A stretch of 64,000 nucleotides of DNA, from NCBI RefSeq assembly GCF_000196875.2, contig NC_014532.2, positions 3,906,001 to 3,970,000 on the forward strand, in the 5' to 3' direction. Positions 10,520 through 19,300 of this stretch are shown here, piece after piece. Positions within the stretch are counted from its first letter, which is position 1; every line of letters begins with the position of its first letter. The notes beneath the pieces were generated by a model. It ran no database searches, had not been told where the DNA came from, and saw only the letters and a list, made by a program, of their open reading frames with translations. The DNA is from Halomonas elongata DSM 2581. GTDB taxonomy: Bacteria; Pseudomonadota; Gammaproteobacteria; Pseudomonadales; Halomonadaceae. The position numbers were made by a program, and so were the translations under genes.

Positions 10520-11473
10520 TCAGGATTCGGGCGGCTTGCCGAGCATCTCTTGCAGGCTCTCGTTGAGTTCCTCCAATGGCGTCGGGACGCCGGAGGAGCC
10601 GTTGCGGGAGGGCGCGGGCACGCCCGTATCCTCGAGCGCCCCGGGCGAGCGGATGCGCTCGGCTACCCGCTCGAACAGCACCAGCAGCTCGATGCGTCGA
10701 TTGACCGGATCACTGGGCTCGGTGTCCGGCATCACCACCTGATCGGCGAAGCCCGCGACCCGCAGCAGCTTGGCCGAATCCAGGCCTCCGGCGACCAGTT
10801 CGCGGCGTGAGGCATTGGCCCGCGCGGAGGACAGCTCCCAGTTGCCATACCCCTGAAAGCCGTTCAGATAGGCCAGGCTATCGGTGTGGCCGCTGATGCT
10901 GAGGTCATTGGGAAGCTCGTTGAGCAGCGGCGCCATCAGGCGCAGCAGGTCGCGCATATAGGGGGCGACCCGGTCGCTGCCGAGCTCGAACATGGGGCGC
11001 TGCTCGGTATCCACCAACTGGATGCGCAGCCCCTCCGGCGTCATGTCGAAACGCAACTGATCGCGAAGCTGCTTGAGGTCCGGATCGGCGTCGATGGCCA
11101 TCTCGATACGCCGCTGCAGGTCGCGGAAGGCTCGACGCTGCCGTTCGCTGGGCCGCGAGCGCTGGCGCAGGTCGACCCGGGCGCGCTCGCCCTCGGTGTA
11201 GACGGGATCGGGCCCCCCGCCGGGGATGACCGTCTCGCTCATCGAGACACTGTCGCCGCCGGCGATGGCGGCCACCAGCGGCGTGCTGAAATACTCGGCG
11301 ACTCCCTCGCGCTCCTGTCGGCTGGCCGTCGAGAGGATCCACATGACCAGGAACAGGGCCATCAGCGCCGTCATGAAGTCCGCCAGGGCAATCTTCCAGC
11401 TACCGCCATGATGACGATGAACGACCCGCTTGCGCCGAATGATGATCGGTCGTCTATTGTCACCCTGACTCAT
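10520..11473 (-). CDS. motB: MotB, flagellar stator protein
   Basis: Stator subunit of 317 residues that anchors MotA to peptidoglycan and carries the ion-binding aspartate. One membrane helix contains D32 in ADFMTALMALFLVMW, the same position as E. coli D32. The C-terminal half is an OmpA-like peptidoglycan-binding domain (SISGHTDS, NWELSSARA, NRRIELLV). The sequence is of the H+-type MotB rather than PomB pattern, which is notable for a presumed halophile. The start overlaps the motA stop by 4 bases. Confidence 0.95.
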   Translation of the reverse strand: MSQGDNRRPIIIRRKRVVHRHHGGSWKIALADFMTALMALFLVMWILSTASRQEREGVAEYFSTPLVAAIAGGDSVSMSETVIPGGGPDPVYTEGERARVDLRQRSRPSERQRRAFRDLQRRIEMAIDADPDLKQLRDQLRFDMTPEGLRIQLVDTEQRPMFELGSDRVAPYMRDLLRLMAPLLNELPNDLSISGHTDSLAYLNGFQGYGNWELSSARANASRRELVAGGLDSAKLLRVAGFADQVVMPDTEPSDPVNRRIELLVLFERVAERIRSPGALEDTGVPAPSRNGSSGVPTPLEELNESLQEMLGKPPES

Positions 11474-12342
11474 GCACTCCCCGCCACCGGCTTGGCCTGT
11501 CGCATGTACTCTTCCATCTCGGTGAAACTCGGCCGGTCGGCGGTATGCAGCGCCTTGCGACCGAACTCCACGGCCAGTTGCGGCGCATAGCCATGCAGGT
11601 TTGCCAGCAGGGTGACCCGAATGCAGTGCAGCATCTTCTCGGCTTCCTTGGCCTGCCGCTCGATGCGGCTGGCCAGGGGGATGATGAAGCCGTAGCCGAT
11701 CAGAATGCCGAGGAAGGTGCCGACCAGGGCGTGGGCGATCATCTGGCCCATCTGTTCGGGACCCGCGGCGACGGTGCTCAGGGCCTTCACCACTCCCATC
11801 ACCGCGGCCACGATACCGAACGCCGGCATGGCATCGCCGATTCGTCCGATGGCATCGATCGGTATATGCGCTTCCTGTTCGAAGGCCTCGATCTCGTGGA
11901 GCATCAATTCATCGAGCTCCATGGGATCCATGCTGCCGCTGACCATCAGACGCAGGTAATCGGTCAGGAAGGTCATGATCATGGGATCGGCCAGCAGCCT
12001 GGGATGCTCGTTGAATAGCGGGCTTTCCTGCGGGTTGTCGATGTCCCGCTCGATGCCGAGCATGCCGTCGCGGCGAATCTTGGTCAGGATCTTGTACTGC
12101 AGCGCCATCAGATCCAGGTACATCGCCTTGTCATACTTCTTGGAGCGGCGCAGCCGGGGAATGATGCGAAAGGAAGCCTTGAGCGCCTTGCCGTTGTTGG
12201 AGGCCACGAAGGCCCCGATCCCTGCACCACCGATCATCAGCAGCTCCGTGGGCTGGAACAGCGGCCCGAGACTGCCGCCGGCCAGCACGAAGCCGCCGAA
12301 AACGGAGAGCAGAACGATCAAGTAACCTATGGGGATCAGCAC
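11470..12342 (-). CDS. motA: MotA, flagellar stator protein
   Basis: Four-helix inner-membrane stator subunit of 290 residues that with MotB forms the ion channel powering rotation. It is collinear with E. coli MotA, including GGSLGPLFQPTELL at the first helix, PAFGIVAAVMGVV and GTFLGILIGYG in the later helices, and a conserved cytoplasmic loop. The start is GTG with AAGGAT about 8 bases upstream, and E. coli MotA begins at the same residue. It is the first gene of the mot-che operon. Confidence 0.95.
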   Translation of the reverse strand: MLIPIGYLIVLLSVFGGFVLAGGSLGPLFQPTELLMIGGAGIGAFVASNNGKALKASFRIIPRLRRSKKYDKAMYLDLMALQYKILTKIRRDGMLGIERDIDNPQESPLFNEHPRLLADPMIMTFLTDYLRLMVSGSMDPMELDELMLHEIEAFEQEAHIPIDAIGRIGDAMPAFGIVAAVMGVVKALSTVAAGPEQMGQMIAHALVGTFLGILIGYGFIIPLASRIERQAKEAEKMLHCIRVTLLANLHGYAPQLAVEFGRKALHTADRPSFTEMEEYMRQAKPVAGSA

Positions 12343-12386
12343 GGCCGATATCCTTAGCAGGAACGTGAATGACGTAACTGCTTTGG

Positions 12387-12414
12387 ATATCGGCCTCGTC
12401 GGGGCAGGACTTGA
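12387..12414 (-). promoter_or_regulatory. Sigma-28 promoter for motA-che operon
   Basis: On the minus strand: TCAA, 16 bases, GCCGATAT. The spacer is one base longer than in most other copies here. It sits 45-72 bases upstream of the motA start and downstream of the flhC terminator. Confidence 0.62.
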
Positions 12415-12425
12415 GGGTATGGCGC

Positions 12426-12450
12426 AAAAAAACCGTCGAGTGCGGTTTTT
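12426..12450 (-). terminator. Intrinsic terminator after flhDC
   Basis: AAAAACCG pairs with CGGTTTTT across a 7-base loop, and on the minus strand it runs into a U-rich tract. It lies 15 bases beyond the flhC stop and separates flhDC from the motA promoter. Confidence 0.7.
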
Positions 12451-12465
12451 GACGTCGTTTGGCCC

Positions 12466-13044
12466 TCAGGCCTGGTTCGGGGTCCCCAGAGGGGAAGTCA
12501 CACGGGATACCGCGTCGACCCTTTCGCGGCGCTTGCGACTCTTGCCGGCCCGCGAGGGCGGCTGACAGATCCCGCAGACATAGTCCCGGGTGGGGCTGTG
12601 GGCGTGCGCCACGAAACGGCCACGGCAGCGCGTGCAGCTTGAGAGCTGCAGTTGCTCGCTCTCGAAGAAGCGCACCAGGGTCCAGGCACGGGTCAGCCCC
12701 AGCACGGCTTCGGCATCATCGATCGCTACCTGTTCCAGATAGAGGCGGTAGGCCTTGATGAAGCCTTCCATGCGCGAACAGCCATGGTCCGTACGCAGTC
12801 GCAGGTAAATGTTGTAGAACAGCGATGAATGGATGTTGGGCATCCAGGTGATGAACCAGTCCGTCGAGAAGGGCAACATGCCCTTGGGCGGCGACATCCC
12901 GCGCACTTCCTTGAAGAGCCGGATGAGACGGGCACGACTGAGATCGGTTTCGGTCTCGAGTACCTGCAAGCGGGCTCCCAGTTCTATCAGGTCGATGGCG
13001 AGACGCACCTGTCGCCACTCATCCAGCAGGCTCTTAGCCGACAT
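12466..13044 (-). CDS. flhC: FlhC, flagellar master regulator subunit
   Basis: DNA-binding partner of FlhD in the FlhD4C2 activator of class 2 flagellar promoters. The 192-residue length equals that of E. coli FlhC. Four cysteines in two CxxC pairs (SCTRC and CGIC) form the zinc site. The C-terminal tail is basic. ATG is chosen at MSAKSLLDEW, with GGGGAGGG upstream; it overlaps the flhD stop by 11 bases. Confidence 0.94.
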   Translation of the reverse strand: MSAKSLLDEWRQVRLAIDLIELGARLQVLETETDLSRARLIRLFKEVRGMSPPKGMLPFSTDWFITWMPNIHSSLFYNIYLRLRTDHGCSRMEGFIKAYRLYLEQVAIDDAEAVLGLTRAWTLVRFFESEQLQLSSCTRCRGRFVAHAHSPTRDYVCGICQPPSRAGKSRKRRERVDAVSRVTSPLGTPNQA

Positions 13045-13369
13045 GATCGCATCCCTCCCCGGGTGATAGGGCATGAGAGGCCATCAATAACGATGAGTGA
13101 AAGTGGGCCAATCCCTGTTCGCGTGGATTATCAACCACTTGGCGTAACGGCTCGACTTCCTCGTGCCCGAGCCGACACAGCAGCTGGTTAGTGTTCGCCA
13201 ACCTGGACACCTGCTGGACGCTCAATGAGGCAAGAAAGTCGGCCATGGCTTCATCAACCTTGAGCCGGAACATGGCCTCCTCCCGGTCGGCATGCAAAAG
13301 CCGTTGCGCCAACAGGAGATAGGAAAGATTCATTTCACGAATCTCGTCGATATACTCGTTAGTTTTCAT
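13034..13369 (-). CDS. flhD: FlhD, flagellar master regulator subunit
   Basis: Helical partner of FlhC, 111 residues (E. coli 116). It contains the signature NLSYLLLAQRLL, followed by AMFRLKVDEAMADFLASL and LANTNQLLCR. ATG is chosen at MKTNEYIDEI, matching the E. coli start; an upstream in-frame ATG seven codons earlier lacks a better ribosome site. First gene of flhDC, transcribed from the AT-rich gap to its right. Confidence 0.94.
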   Translation of the reverse strand: MKTNEYIDEIREMNLSYLLLAQRLLHADREEAMFRLKVDEAMADFLASLSVQQVSRLANTNQLLCRLGHEEVEPLRQVVDNPREQGLAHFHSSLLMASHALSPGEGCDHVG

Positions 13370-13689
13370 AATTCCCTGCTTTTGCTGCATTTATTTATCT
13401 CATACGATTTTTATTTACCGTACCTTTCGCAGCACCTGCATCGCTCGAAAAGTACCGTAACAACCGTTTTTTCTCATTCCTGCAACATTGCCGATGCCCC
13501 ATCCTGCTGCCGCAGGCACGCTACCAAACCCCCGGATTCCAGGGCTTTCTATAGTGAACAATGCCTCGGGAAAGCATCACCGAATCTTCTTATTGAGGTG
13601 ACGCCGTTCGAGCACGATAGATGCATCGACAGACAGACAAATTACAAAAATTCACAAAATATAACAAACCATTCAATAAACGGGCGGCG
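13370..13689 (-). promoter_or_regulatory. flhDC upstream region with imperfect operator-like palindrome
   Basis: This 320-base gene-free gap is much more AT-rich than its surroundings, as is typical of flhDC control regions. An inverted repeat lies at 13415-13429 and 13446-13460 (TTACCGTACCTTTCG against CGAAAAGTACCGTAA), 13 of 15 positions pairing across a 16-base spacer, 45-91 bases upstream of the flhD start. It could bind a dimeric regulator. I could not fix a -10/-35 pair with confidence, nor a terminator for the fliS operon that ends here. Confidence 0.5.
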
Positions 13690-13962
13690 TCATTCAACGC
13701 CGGCCCCGGAGCGCTCGTGCAGCCACACCAGGAGCTCGGCGACGATTCGATACAATTCAGGGGGAATCGCTTCATCCAGATCGAGCTGCATCAACAGACC
13801 CACCAGTTCCGGCGCATCATGAACATGAATGCCATGCTGCTTCGCCTGTTCAACGATCCGCTCGGCCAACTCGCCATAACCACGCGCCACGACCTTCGGC
13901 GCCGTTTCATCATCGCCATAGGCCAACCCCACGGCCCGACGACGTTTCCGCTCATCGCTCAT
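13690..13962 (-). CDS. FhlB-type stand-alone FlhB C-terminal-like protein
   Basis: Small 90-residue protein resembling only the cytoplasmic C-terminal domain of FlhB/YscU (AVGLAYGDDETAPKVVARGYGELAERIVEQAKQ..., shown in part). In FlhB that domain self-cleaves at NPTH and switches export from hook to filament substrates. Here the corresponding stretch reads DDETAPKV, with no NPTH, so self-cleavage is not expected. Such FhlB/YlqH proteins are known in some bacteria and can partly stand in for the FlhB tail. The start overlaps the FliK-like gene by 4 bases, so the two are translationally coupled. Confidence 0.8.
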   Translation of the reverse strand: MSDERKRRRAVGLAYGDDETAPKVVARGYGELAERIVEQAKQHGIHVHDAPELVGLLMQLDLDEAIPPELYRIVAELLVWLHERSGAGVE

Positions 13963-14993
13963 GTCCCCTCCTCTCGCCAGGGCGCCAGAGACAACCGAAC
14001 ATGATCGAAACCATGGCGCTCCAGGCGCTGACGCAGTGTCGCCAGTTCCGCTTCCAGGTCCGCCAGGATCGTCTCGTCACGCGCCCGCAAGGTCACATCG
14101 AGCGTCGTCGCTCCCATTCGCAAGGCCACGCTCACAGCCCCCAAGCCCTCGACATCCAGCGTCAGCTCGGCGCTCAAGGTTCCCTTATCATCATCTGAGC
14201 GCGACTCGTCATCGCCGCGGCGGCGCTCCTGCTCGTCGTGCGGCAAATGCACCGCCAGCGCCATGAACATGCCGGCCCAGACATCGCCTTCCCAGCGCAA
14301 CGTCGGTGACACCAGCATTTCCAACTGATGACGCACCAAGCCCTGCAGGTGCGGGTCGACAGGTTCGCGCCGCTCGGTCATCACATCGGCCAGCGCCGAA
14401 TGCAGTACCCTCGCCTCGCCAGCATCCGTCGCAGGGCCGAGCAAGGGCGCGCCGCCCGTCCGTGAAGACGGCGCCGGCGTAAAGATCAGGGTCCGCCACA
14501 TCTGGGGCTCGCGCTCGAGCTGCTGACGCGACAGCCCTCCGGTGAACCAGCGGGCCAGGTGCGACTCGTAGAAGAGCCCGCTGTCTCGCACGCTGTTTTC
14601 GAGCCGTTGGGCCAACAGGCCAGGAGAGATGGGGCGATCGATGCTCAACAAGGGCGTGGCGGGTGTCACCGCCGAGGTGGGCGCGGGAAAGCGCAGCAGG
14701 AGGTCGGCGATGGTCCGCGCCGTCGTACTGAAGTGGGTATGTGTCGAGGAGGGAGAAGCGGTATCTGCACCGGGCACAGGCGCGGCAGCGCGTCGAGGAT
14801 CCTGGGCCACGAGCCCCGCACGCCCCGGTGGCGCACGGGCATCGAGTCGCGAATCACTGTGCAGGGCGCGGGGCGCGTCGCCGGGCGACACTGGCTTGAC
14901 CGGCTGATTCAACTCACGGGGTGGCGGTACATCGGCACGCTTGCCCAGCACCTGATGCAGGAGCGTGTCCAGCAGCGGCGTGATGCCGCTCAC
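13959..14993 (-). CDS. FliK-like protein (second, short hook-length-control homologue)
   Basis: 344 residues. The C-terminal third (about 255-340, with LTLDVEGLGAVSVALRMG and LRQRLERHGFDHVRLSL) resembles the FliK C-terminal domain that contacts FlhB. The N-terminal part is Pro/Ala/Thr rich and poorly conserved. GTG start overlaps the fliT stop as GTGA. A conventional fliK is present at 34124, so this is a paralogue or specialised partner of the FhlB-type protein it overlaps. The function is inferred from domain and context. Confidence 0.7.
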   Translation of the reverse strand: MSGITPLLDTLLHQVLGKRADVPPPRELNQPVKPVSPGDAPRALHSDSRLDARAPPGRAGLVAQDPRRAAAPVPGADTASPSSTHTHFSTTARTIADLLLRFPAPTSAVTPATPLLSIDRPISPGLLAQRLENSVRDSGLFYESHLARWFTGGLSRQQLEREPQMWRTLIFTPAPSSRTGGAPLLGPATDAGEARVLHSALADVMTERREPVDPHLQGLVRHQLEMLVSPTLRWEGDVWAGMFMALAVHLPHDEQERRRGDDESRSDDDKGTLSAELTLDVEGLGAVSVALRMGATTLDVTLRARDETILADLEAELATLRQRLERHGFDHVRLSLAPWREEGT

Positions 14994-15388
14994 GACGAAC
15001 CCGCTCCGAACCGAGAGCCGGCATCGATGACACTGGTACCGGCCCCATAGGCACGCTGCAGGTCACGTTGACGCTGCGAGACGCCGATCAGTTCGCCCAG
15101 CTCATCGCGGCGCTGGATGAGATGGCGGCGTATCTCCAGATCGTTCTCGAGAATGTCTTCCAGCAGCTCGGCCTTGCGTTGCCGAGCCTCGCGATCCAGA
15201 GAGGCTTCGGCGTCGAGCGTCGACAGCCGTTCCACCTGCTGCACATAGTCGGCTTCCTGGGCCACCAGGGTCTCCCAGTCGGCGGCCAGGGCGGCTTCCA
15301 GCATATGTTCGCTGCGCACCAGCAGGCGCGTGTAGCCATCGAGCACGGCCTCGCCCGATGCTGAGGTATCACCGAGAAACTGTCCCAT
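14990..15388 (-). CDS. fliT: FliT, flagellar export chaperone
   Basis: Helical protein of about 132 residues. In the known family FliT is the export chaperone for the cap protein FliD and also binds FlhC. The call rests on size, all-helical composition with many charged residues, and position directly after fliS. I chose ATG at MGQFLG; a TTG two codons earlier overlaps the fliS stop. There are two fliD genes but only one fliT, so it may serve both caps. Confidence 0.78.
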   Translation of the reverse strand: MGQFLGDTSASGEAVLDGYTRLLVRSEHMLEAALAADWETLVAQEADYVQQVERLSTLDAEASLDREARQRKAELLEDILENDLEIRRHLIQRRDELGELIGVSQRQRDLQRAYGAGTSVIDAGSRFGAGSS

Positions 15389-15390
15389 AT

Positions 15391-15789
15391 TCAAGTTCCC
15401 GCGACCTGAGGTTCGATGTCCCGCCAGGCCGAGGCGATGTCATCCAGCAAGCGCTCTGCCTCGTCCAATGCCTCGACATCGTTGCGGGCATTGGCCGCCA
15501 GCAGACGCCGGGCAATATACTCGTAGAGCGACGCCAGATTGCCCGCCACCTCACCGCCGCGCTCGCCATCCAGAGCGGCCAGCAGGCCATTGTTGACGAT
15601 ATCCAGCGCCTTGGAGATCGACGCTCCCTTCTCGGCAACATGCCCCTCGTTCATGTGTATCCTCGCCGCGCGCATGGCTGTCCGGGCGCCATCGAACAGC
15701 ATCACGATCAACTGATGAGAACTCGCGGACATCACGCCGCTCTCCACCCCAACCTTGGCGTAAGCTCCCGCCCCTTGCATAGCCGCCAT
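15391..15789 (-). CDS. fliS: FliS, flagellin export chaperone
   Basis: Chaperone of 132 residues that holds flagellin C termini before export. It has the family pattern AYAKVGVESGVMSASSHQLI, LFDGARTAMRAA and SLYEYIARRLLAAN. ATG at MAAMQG is preceded by AAGGAG. It is the first gene of fliS-fliT-fliK-like-fhlB and has a sigma-28 promoter about 150 bases upstream, as expected for a filament-stage gene. Confidence 0.92.
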   Translation of the reverse strand: MAAMQGAGAYAKVGVESGVMSASSHQLIVMLFDGARTAMRAARIHMNEGHVAEKGASISKALDIVNNGLLAALDGERGGEVAGNLASLYEYIARRLLAANARNDVEALDEAERLLDDIASAWRDIEPQVAGT

Positions 15790-15940
15790 GGCCTTTGACT
15801 CCTTCGGTCGATGAAACCGCTCAGGGCTCACTTGTCCGGCCCTGAACCGTGTTCGAAAAGTTCTGCGTTGTCGCCAGTCTGACAAGTACCACGCACCGCG
15901 ATGTGGCAAGCAGGCCCTGTCGAATGGGTCATTTCCTCTT

Positions 15941-15967
15941 TTATCGGCCTGATACCCAAGAACTTTA
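15941..15967 (-). promoter_or_regulatory. Sigma-28 promoter for fliS operon
   Basis: On the minus strand: TAAA, 15 bases, GCCGATAA, a full match to the FliA consensus. It lies in the 306-base gap between the DUF2835 gene and fliS, and I see no other feature in that gap. The leader to fliS would be about 145 bases, unusually long compared with the fliC leaders. Confidence 0.8.
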
Positions 15968-16095
15968 TGCACCCGCGTTCACCCGCTCACCCGATGTCCG
16001 TCGGCGCATCCGCCGGCGGTCCGATCGGTCACGTCACATGGCGCTCGCGAAACGCAACACGACGATTTACCCGAACAGGCATGAACCGTGTTTCC

Positions 16096-16332
16096 TTAAC
16101 TCGAGTGGTGAGGCGGCAAAGGGTGAATTCCCTCGAAACGCCCCTCGGGCGAGACATGCAAACGAAAGACGCCATGCACCCCATCCCGCGTTATCACCCG
16201 ACGCAACGCCTCGGCAGGAAACCGCACGCTACGTCCATCCAGACTGAGGGTATGCACCATGCCCGCCCGACCCTCGTAGTGGGCCAGGCAGGCAGCATGG
16301 GAAAGCTCGATGATGATGTCGATGGAGGGCAT
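16096..16332 (-). CDS. DUF2835 family small protein
   Basis: 78 residues matching the DUF2835 pattern (AACLAHYEGRAGMVHTLSLDG, quoted in part; then VRFPAEALRRVITRDGVHG and FRLHVSPEGRF). The family has no assigned function. Start chosen at MPSIDIII. It begins 26 bases beyond the stop of the large glycosyltransferase gene and runs in the same direction, so it may be carried on that transcript. Nothing links it specifically to flagella. Confidence 0.8.
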   Translation of the reverse strand: MPSIDIIIELSHAACLAHYEGRAGMVHTLSLDGRSVRFPAEALRRVITRDGVHGVFRLHVSPEGRFEGIHPLPPHHSS

Positions 16333-16358
16333 CGATACGCCTGAAATCACACCAATTG

Positions 16359-19300
16359 CTATACGGGAACCCTGGAGAAATTTTCCCATAGGCGGGAAAG
16401 GCGCTGCATATCGAATTCATGCTTTACTCGAAAGACTCCAGCCGTTTCAGCTCGTTCGACTTCTTCCAGAAACTCGAGAAGCACATGATAATGAGGTCTA
16501 TTCCAGAAATCGTGAATAAAAATTCTAGCCGCGAAAGGATCCGGGTGATGCTTCATAACATGCTCAATCGCCGAGAGCGTGGACGCGACCCTGAAACGCC
16601 CATCCACCAGTACCCTATCGAAAGGCATATCATGATGGTGGATATATCGGCTGTATTTCGGGAATGCCTCTTCCGCACCGGAAGACACGGGAAAGCCCCA
16701 TTCTTTCGTCGGCCCTATATCCACAGCCTCAACTTGACAGAGCTCTCCCAGGCGACTCTTCAGCGATTTCACCCATTGCCAGTCACTTTCCACACCGTAA
16801 ACCGTCAACCCCTTTTTCGCTGCCCATACGGTCGAGCCTCCACTACCAAACTCGAAGTACTGCATCCCATTTTCTAGGAAGCGATCGAAAAGAGCCCTCT
16901 CGCTTTCGCTCATAAAGGGAGAATCCGGAATTCCCACAGGAGAGGCCGAGTTCTCATTGGCAACTCCCCACCAGGCCAGATCGAAACCTATTCGCTCTTC
17001 AATCGCTCGTGGCGCAAGCTCATCCTCGATATCTATCTCCAGGAAATTTTCATCCCCTAAAAAATAATCTCGAGACTTTTCAAAGTGCTTCTCCACCCAC
17101 TCGACAATTTCTTCTTGTCCTCCCAGCCCGGACGGAAGCCCCGGGATGTCACTGACCCGTATTCGCTCAGCAAGGTCTCCCCACCTTCCTATACTGGATG
17201 CAATTTTCTTAGGATCCCTATAATTCAGCAAGAACAAGCAATCAGGATAAAGTCGTCTAATCCTTCCTATGATTCGAAAATCCAAATTTGGCCAACAGTT
17301 ATTTCCATCACCTGGAAGACACACATCAGACTGAGTAATGGCTTCATACTCTTCCAGATAGTGCCAAGGATCATCGTGATCGAAAAAACCACGATACATC
17401 AACTCTCCTACGTACCCCTCCTTAACCTTCCAGTGAGCCGCAGAATAGCCGCTTTTTTCCAGAGCCTTATGGATTGTCGATGTCCCCGACTTCGGAAAGC
17501 CGATAATAAACACCTTCCTTATTCCTCTTCTTGTATTAGAAGTCGCCTTAACGGGCTCTTCGCTCCGGCCTTCTTCCAGATAACTGTCCGCCAGTCGCTC
17601 ATCAATTCCCTGCAAAATTTCATATGCCATATCTCGAATTCCGTATACCATTTCCAAAAGGAAGGCGAGTCGGATCTTCTGGTTTTCAGAAAGCGCCAGC
17701 ATACGCTCATTACTGGGTAGAAATATGGCATCGGCACTTTCCAGCTCCGTCGCCTGACGCTTATCGGCTGGCATGCTAGTCGGAAGATGGCTACGATGCC
17801 GTTCATCGTTAAAGCAGTAGAAACGAAACCCATGACGCACCATCCAGTGTTGCAGCTCGGCAAGGTTGGGCTGACGTCGATGCGTGGGCTGAAAAGTCAC
17901 CCTGACCTGAATCAGCAGGGTGTTTTGCAAGGCCTTGGCACCATGTTCGAGGACTGTTTGACTGTCGTTATTGGCATCCAGAACCAGCCAGTCGACCGAG
18001 GGCAAGCCCTCGATGCTGTCGATCTCGAGCGTGCTGATCGGTAGCCTGGCAAGAACCTGGTTGCCGCTGGCAATGGCCTCGGGCAACCAGGGCTCGTTCA
18101 GTGGCTCGAGTGTGGCACTCTGCCGGGCATCCAGGCAGGCATGCAGCGTGGCGGGCTGACCATCCCCCAGAGAGGCATTCGGATAATAATGGATGCCGTC
18201 CTTGTCCTTTCCGGGATGTTTCAGTGAATTGCTGGCCGGGTCGAACGCGATGAGTTCCATGGTGTCATCGTCGACCAGCCGCTGCGCCGCTTCGTTGTGC
18301 AGCAACTGCCCTCCGTTATCGATGGCGACGATCTTGCCATCGAACTTCCAGCGAAATTCAGGCTTGTCCGCGTCCTCTTCTCGAGCCTTTACCCACTCCA
18401 CGGGTTCGGCGTCACCGGCGAACCAGGCCTCGCCCTCCTGGTTGAAGGTCAAGGCTTCCGGTTCCTTGTCGTCACAATGGCGCTGCCAGATGGCACGCAA
18501 GGCATTGTTGAAGTGGGTGGCGAAGCGTGGCGCATCGCAGACCGACGAATAATGCAGGATGGTACGCAACCCGGCACGAATCACCGCCAGATTGGGCAGG
18601 TCATTGGCCAGCTCCAGCACCCGCTGACGGTATTCGTCCCAGCTGCCGGCCACCAGTTCCTGCAGGCCGGCGTTGATCAGGTGGGTGGCACTGTGGCGAC
18701 CCGCAAACGTCGGTCCGGGCAGCGTCACGACAGGCACACCCATCAGCATGGCCTCGCAAGTGGTCAGGCCACCGGAGTAGGGCCAGCTGTCCAGGGCGAT
18801 GTCGATGCGCTGATAGGTCTCGAGAAACTCCGCATGCCTGGCTGGTCCTTCGAGCAGGATGCGATAGTCCGCGATGCCATGCTCGGCGAGCGTTTCACGG
18901 ATCCAGCGGCAAAAGTCTTCGCTCTCGTACTGGGCGCCACGCAGCAGCAGGCGACTTTCCGGCAATTCATGCATCAGCTTGGCCCATTCGGCCAGCAACG
19001 TCGCACCGACCTTGGCCGGATTGTTCAAGCAACCCAGGGTCACGTATCCATTCTTGATGGCCGGCAGCGATGAAGTAGCCGGCGCATAGGGGCACGGCAT
19101 ATAGCAGATATAGTCATCCGGCAGGCGGATCAGCTTCTCGGTGTACTGATCATCCACGCCTTCGGGTGTCTCGATGGAATCCGAGAGCAGATAGTCAATG
19201 GACGACAATCCCATGCTATTGACCAGGCCGCCGACCCATTTGATGCAGAGCGGGGCTGGCCGCATGGAGATGGCCTGCAGGCAGCTACCATCCCCATGGC

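Noticed and set aside
13292..13822. Plus-strand open frame through the flhDC upstream gap
   Set aside because: No Shine-Dalgarno, no similarity, and it runs into the FhlB-type gene on the other strand.
16419..17720. Plus-strand open frames in the AT-rich end of the fusion gene
   Set aside because: They are antisense to intact sulfotransferase and methyltransferase motifs on the minus strand and show no domain of their own.
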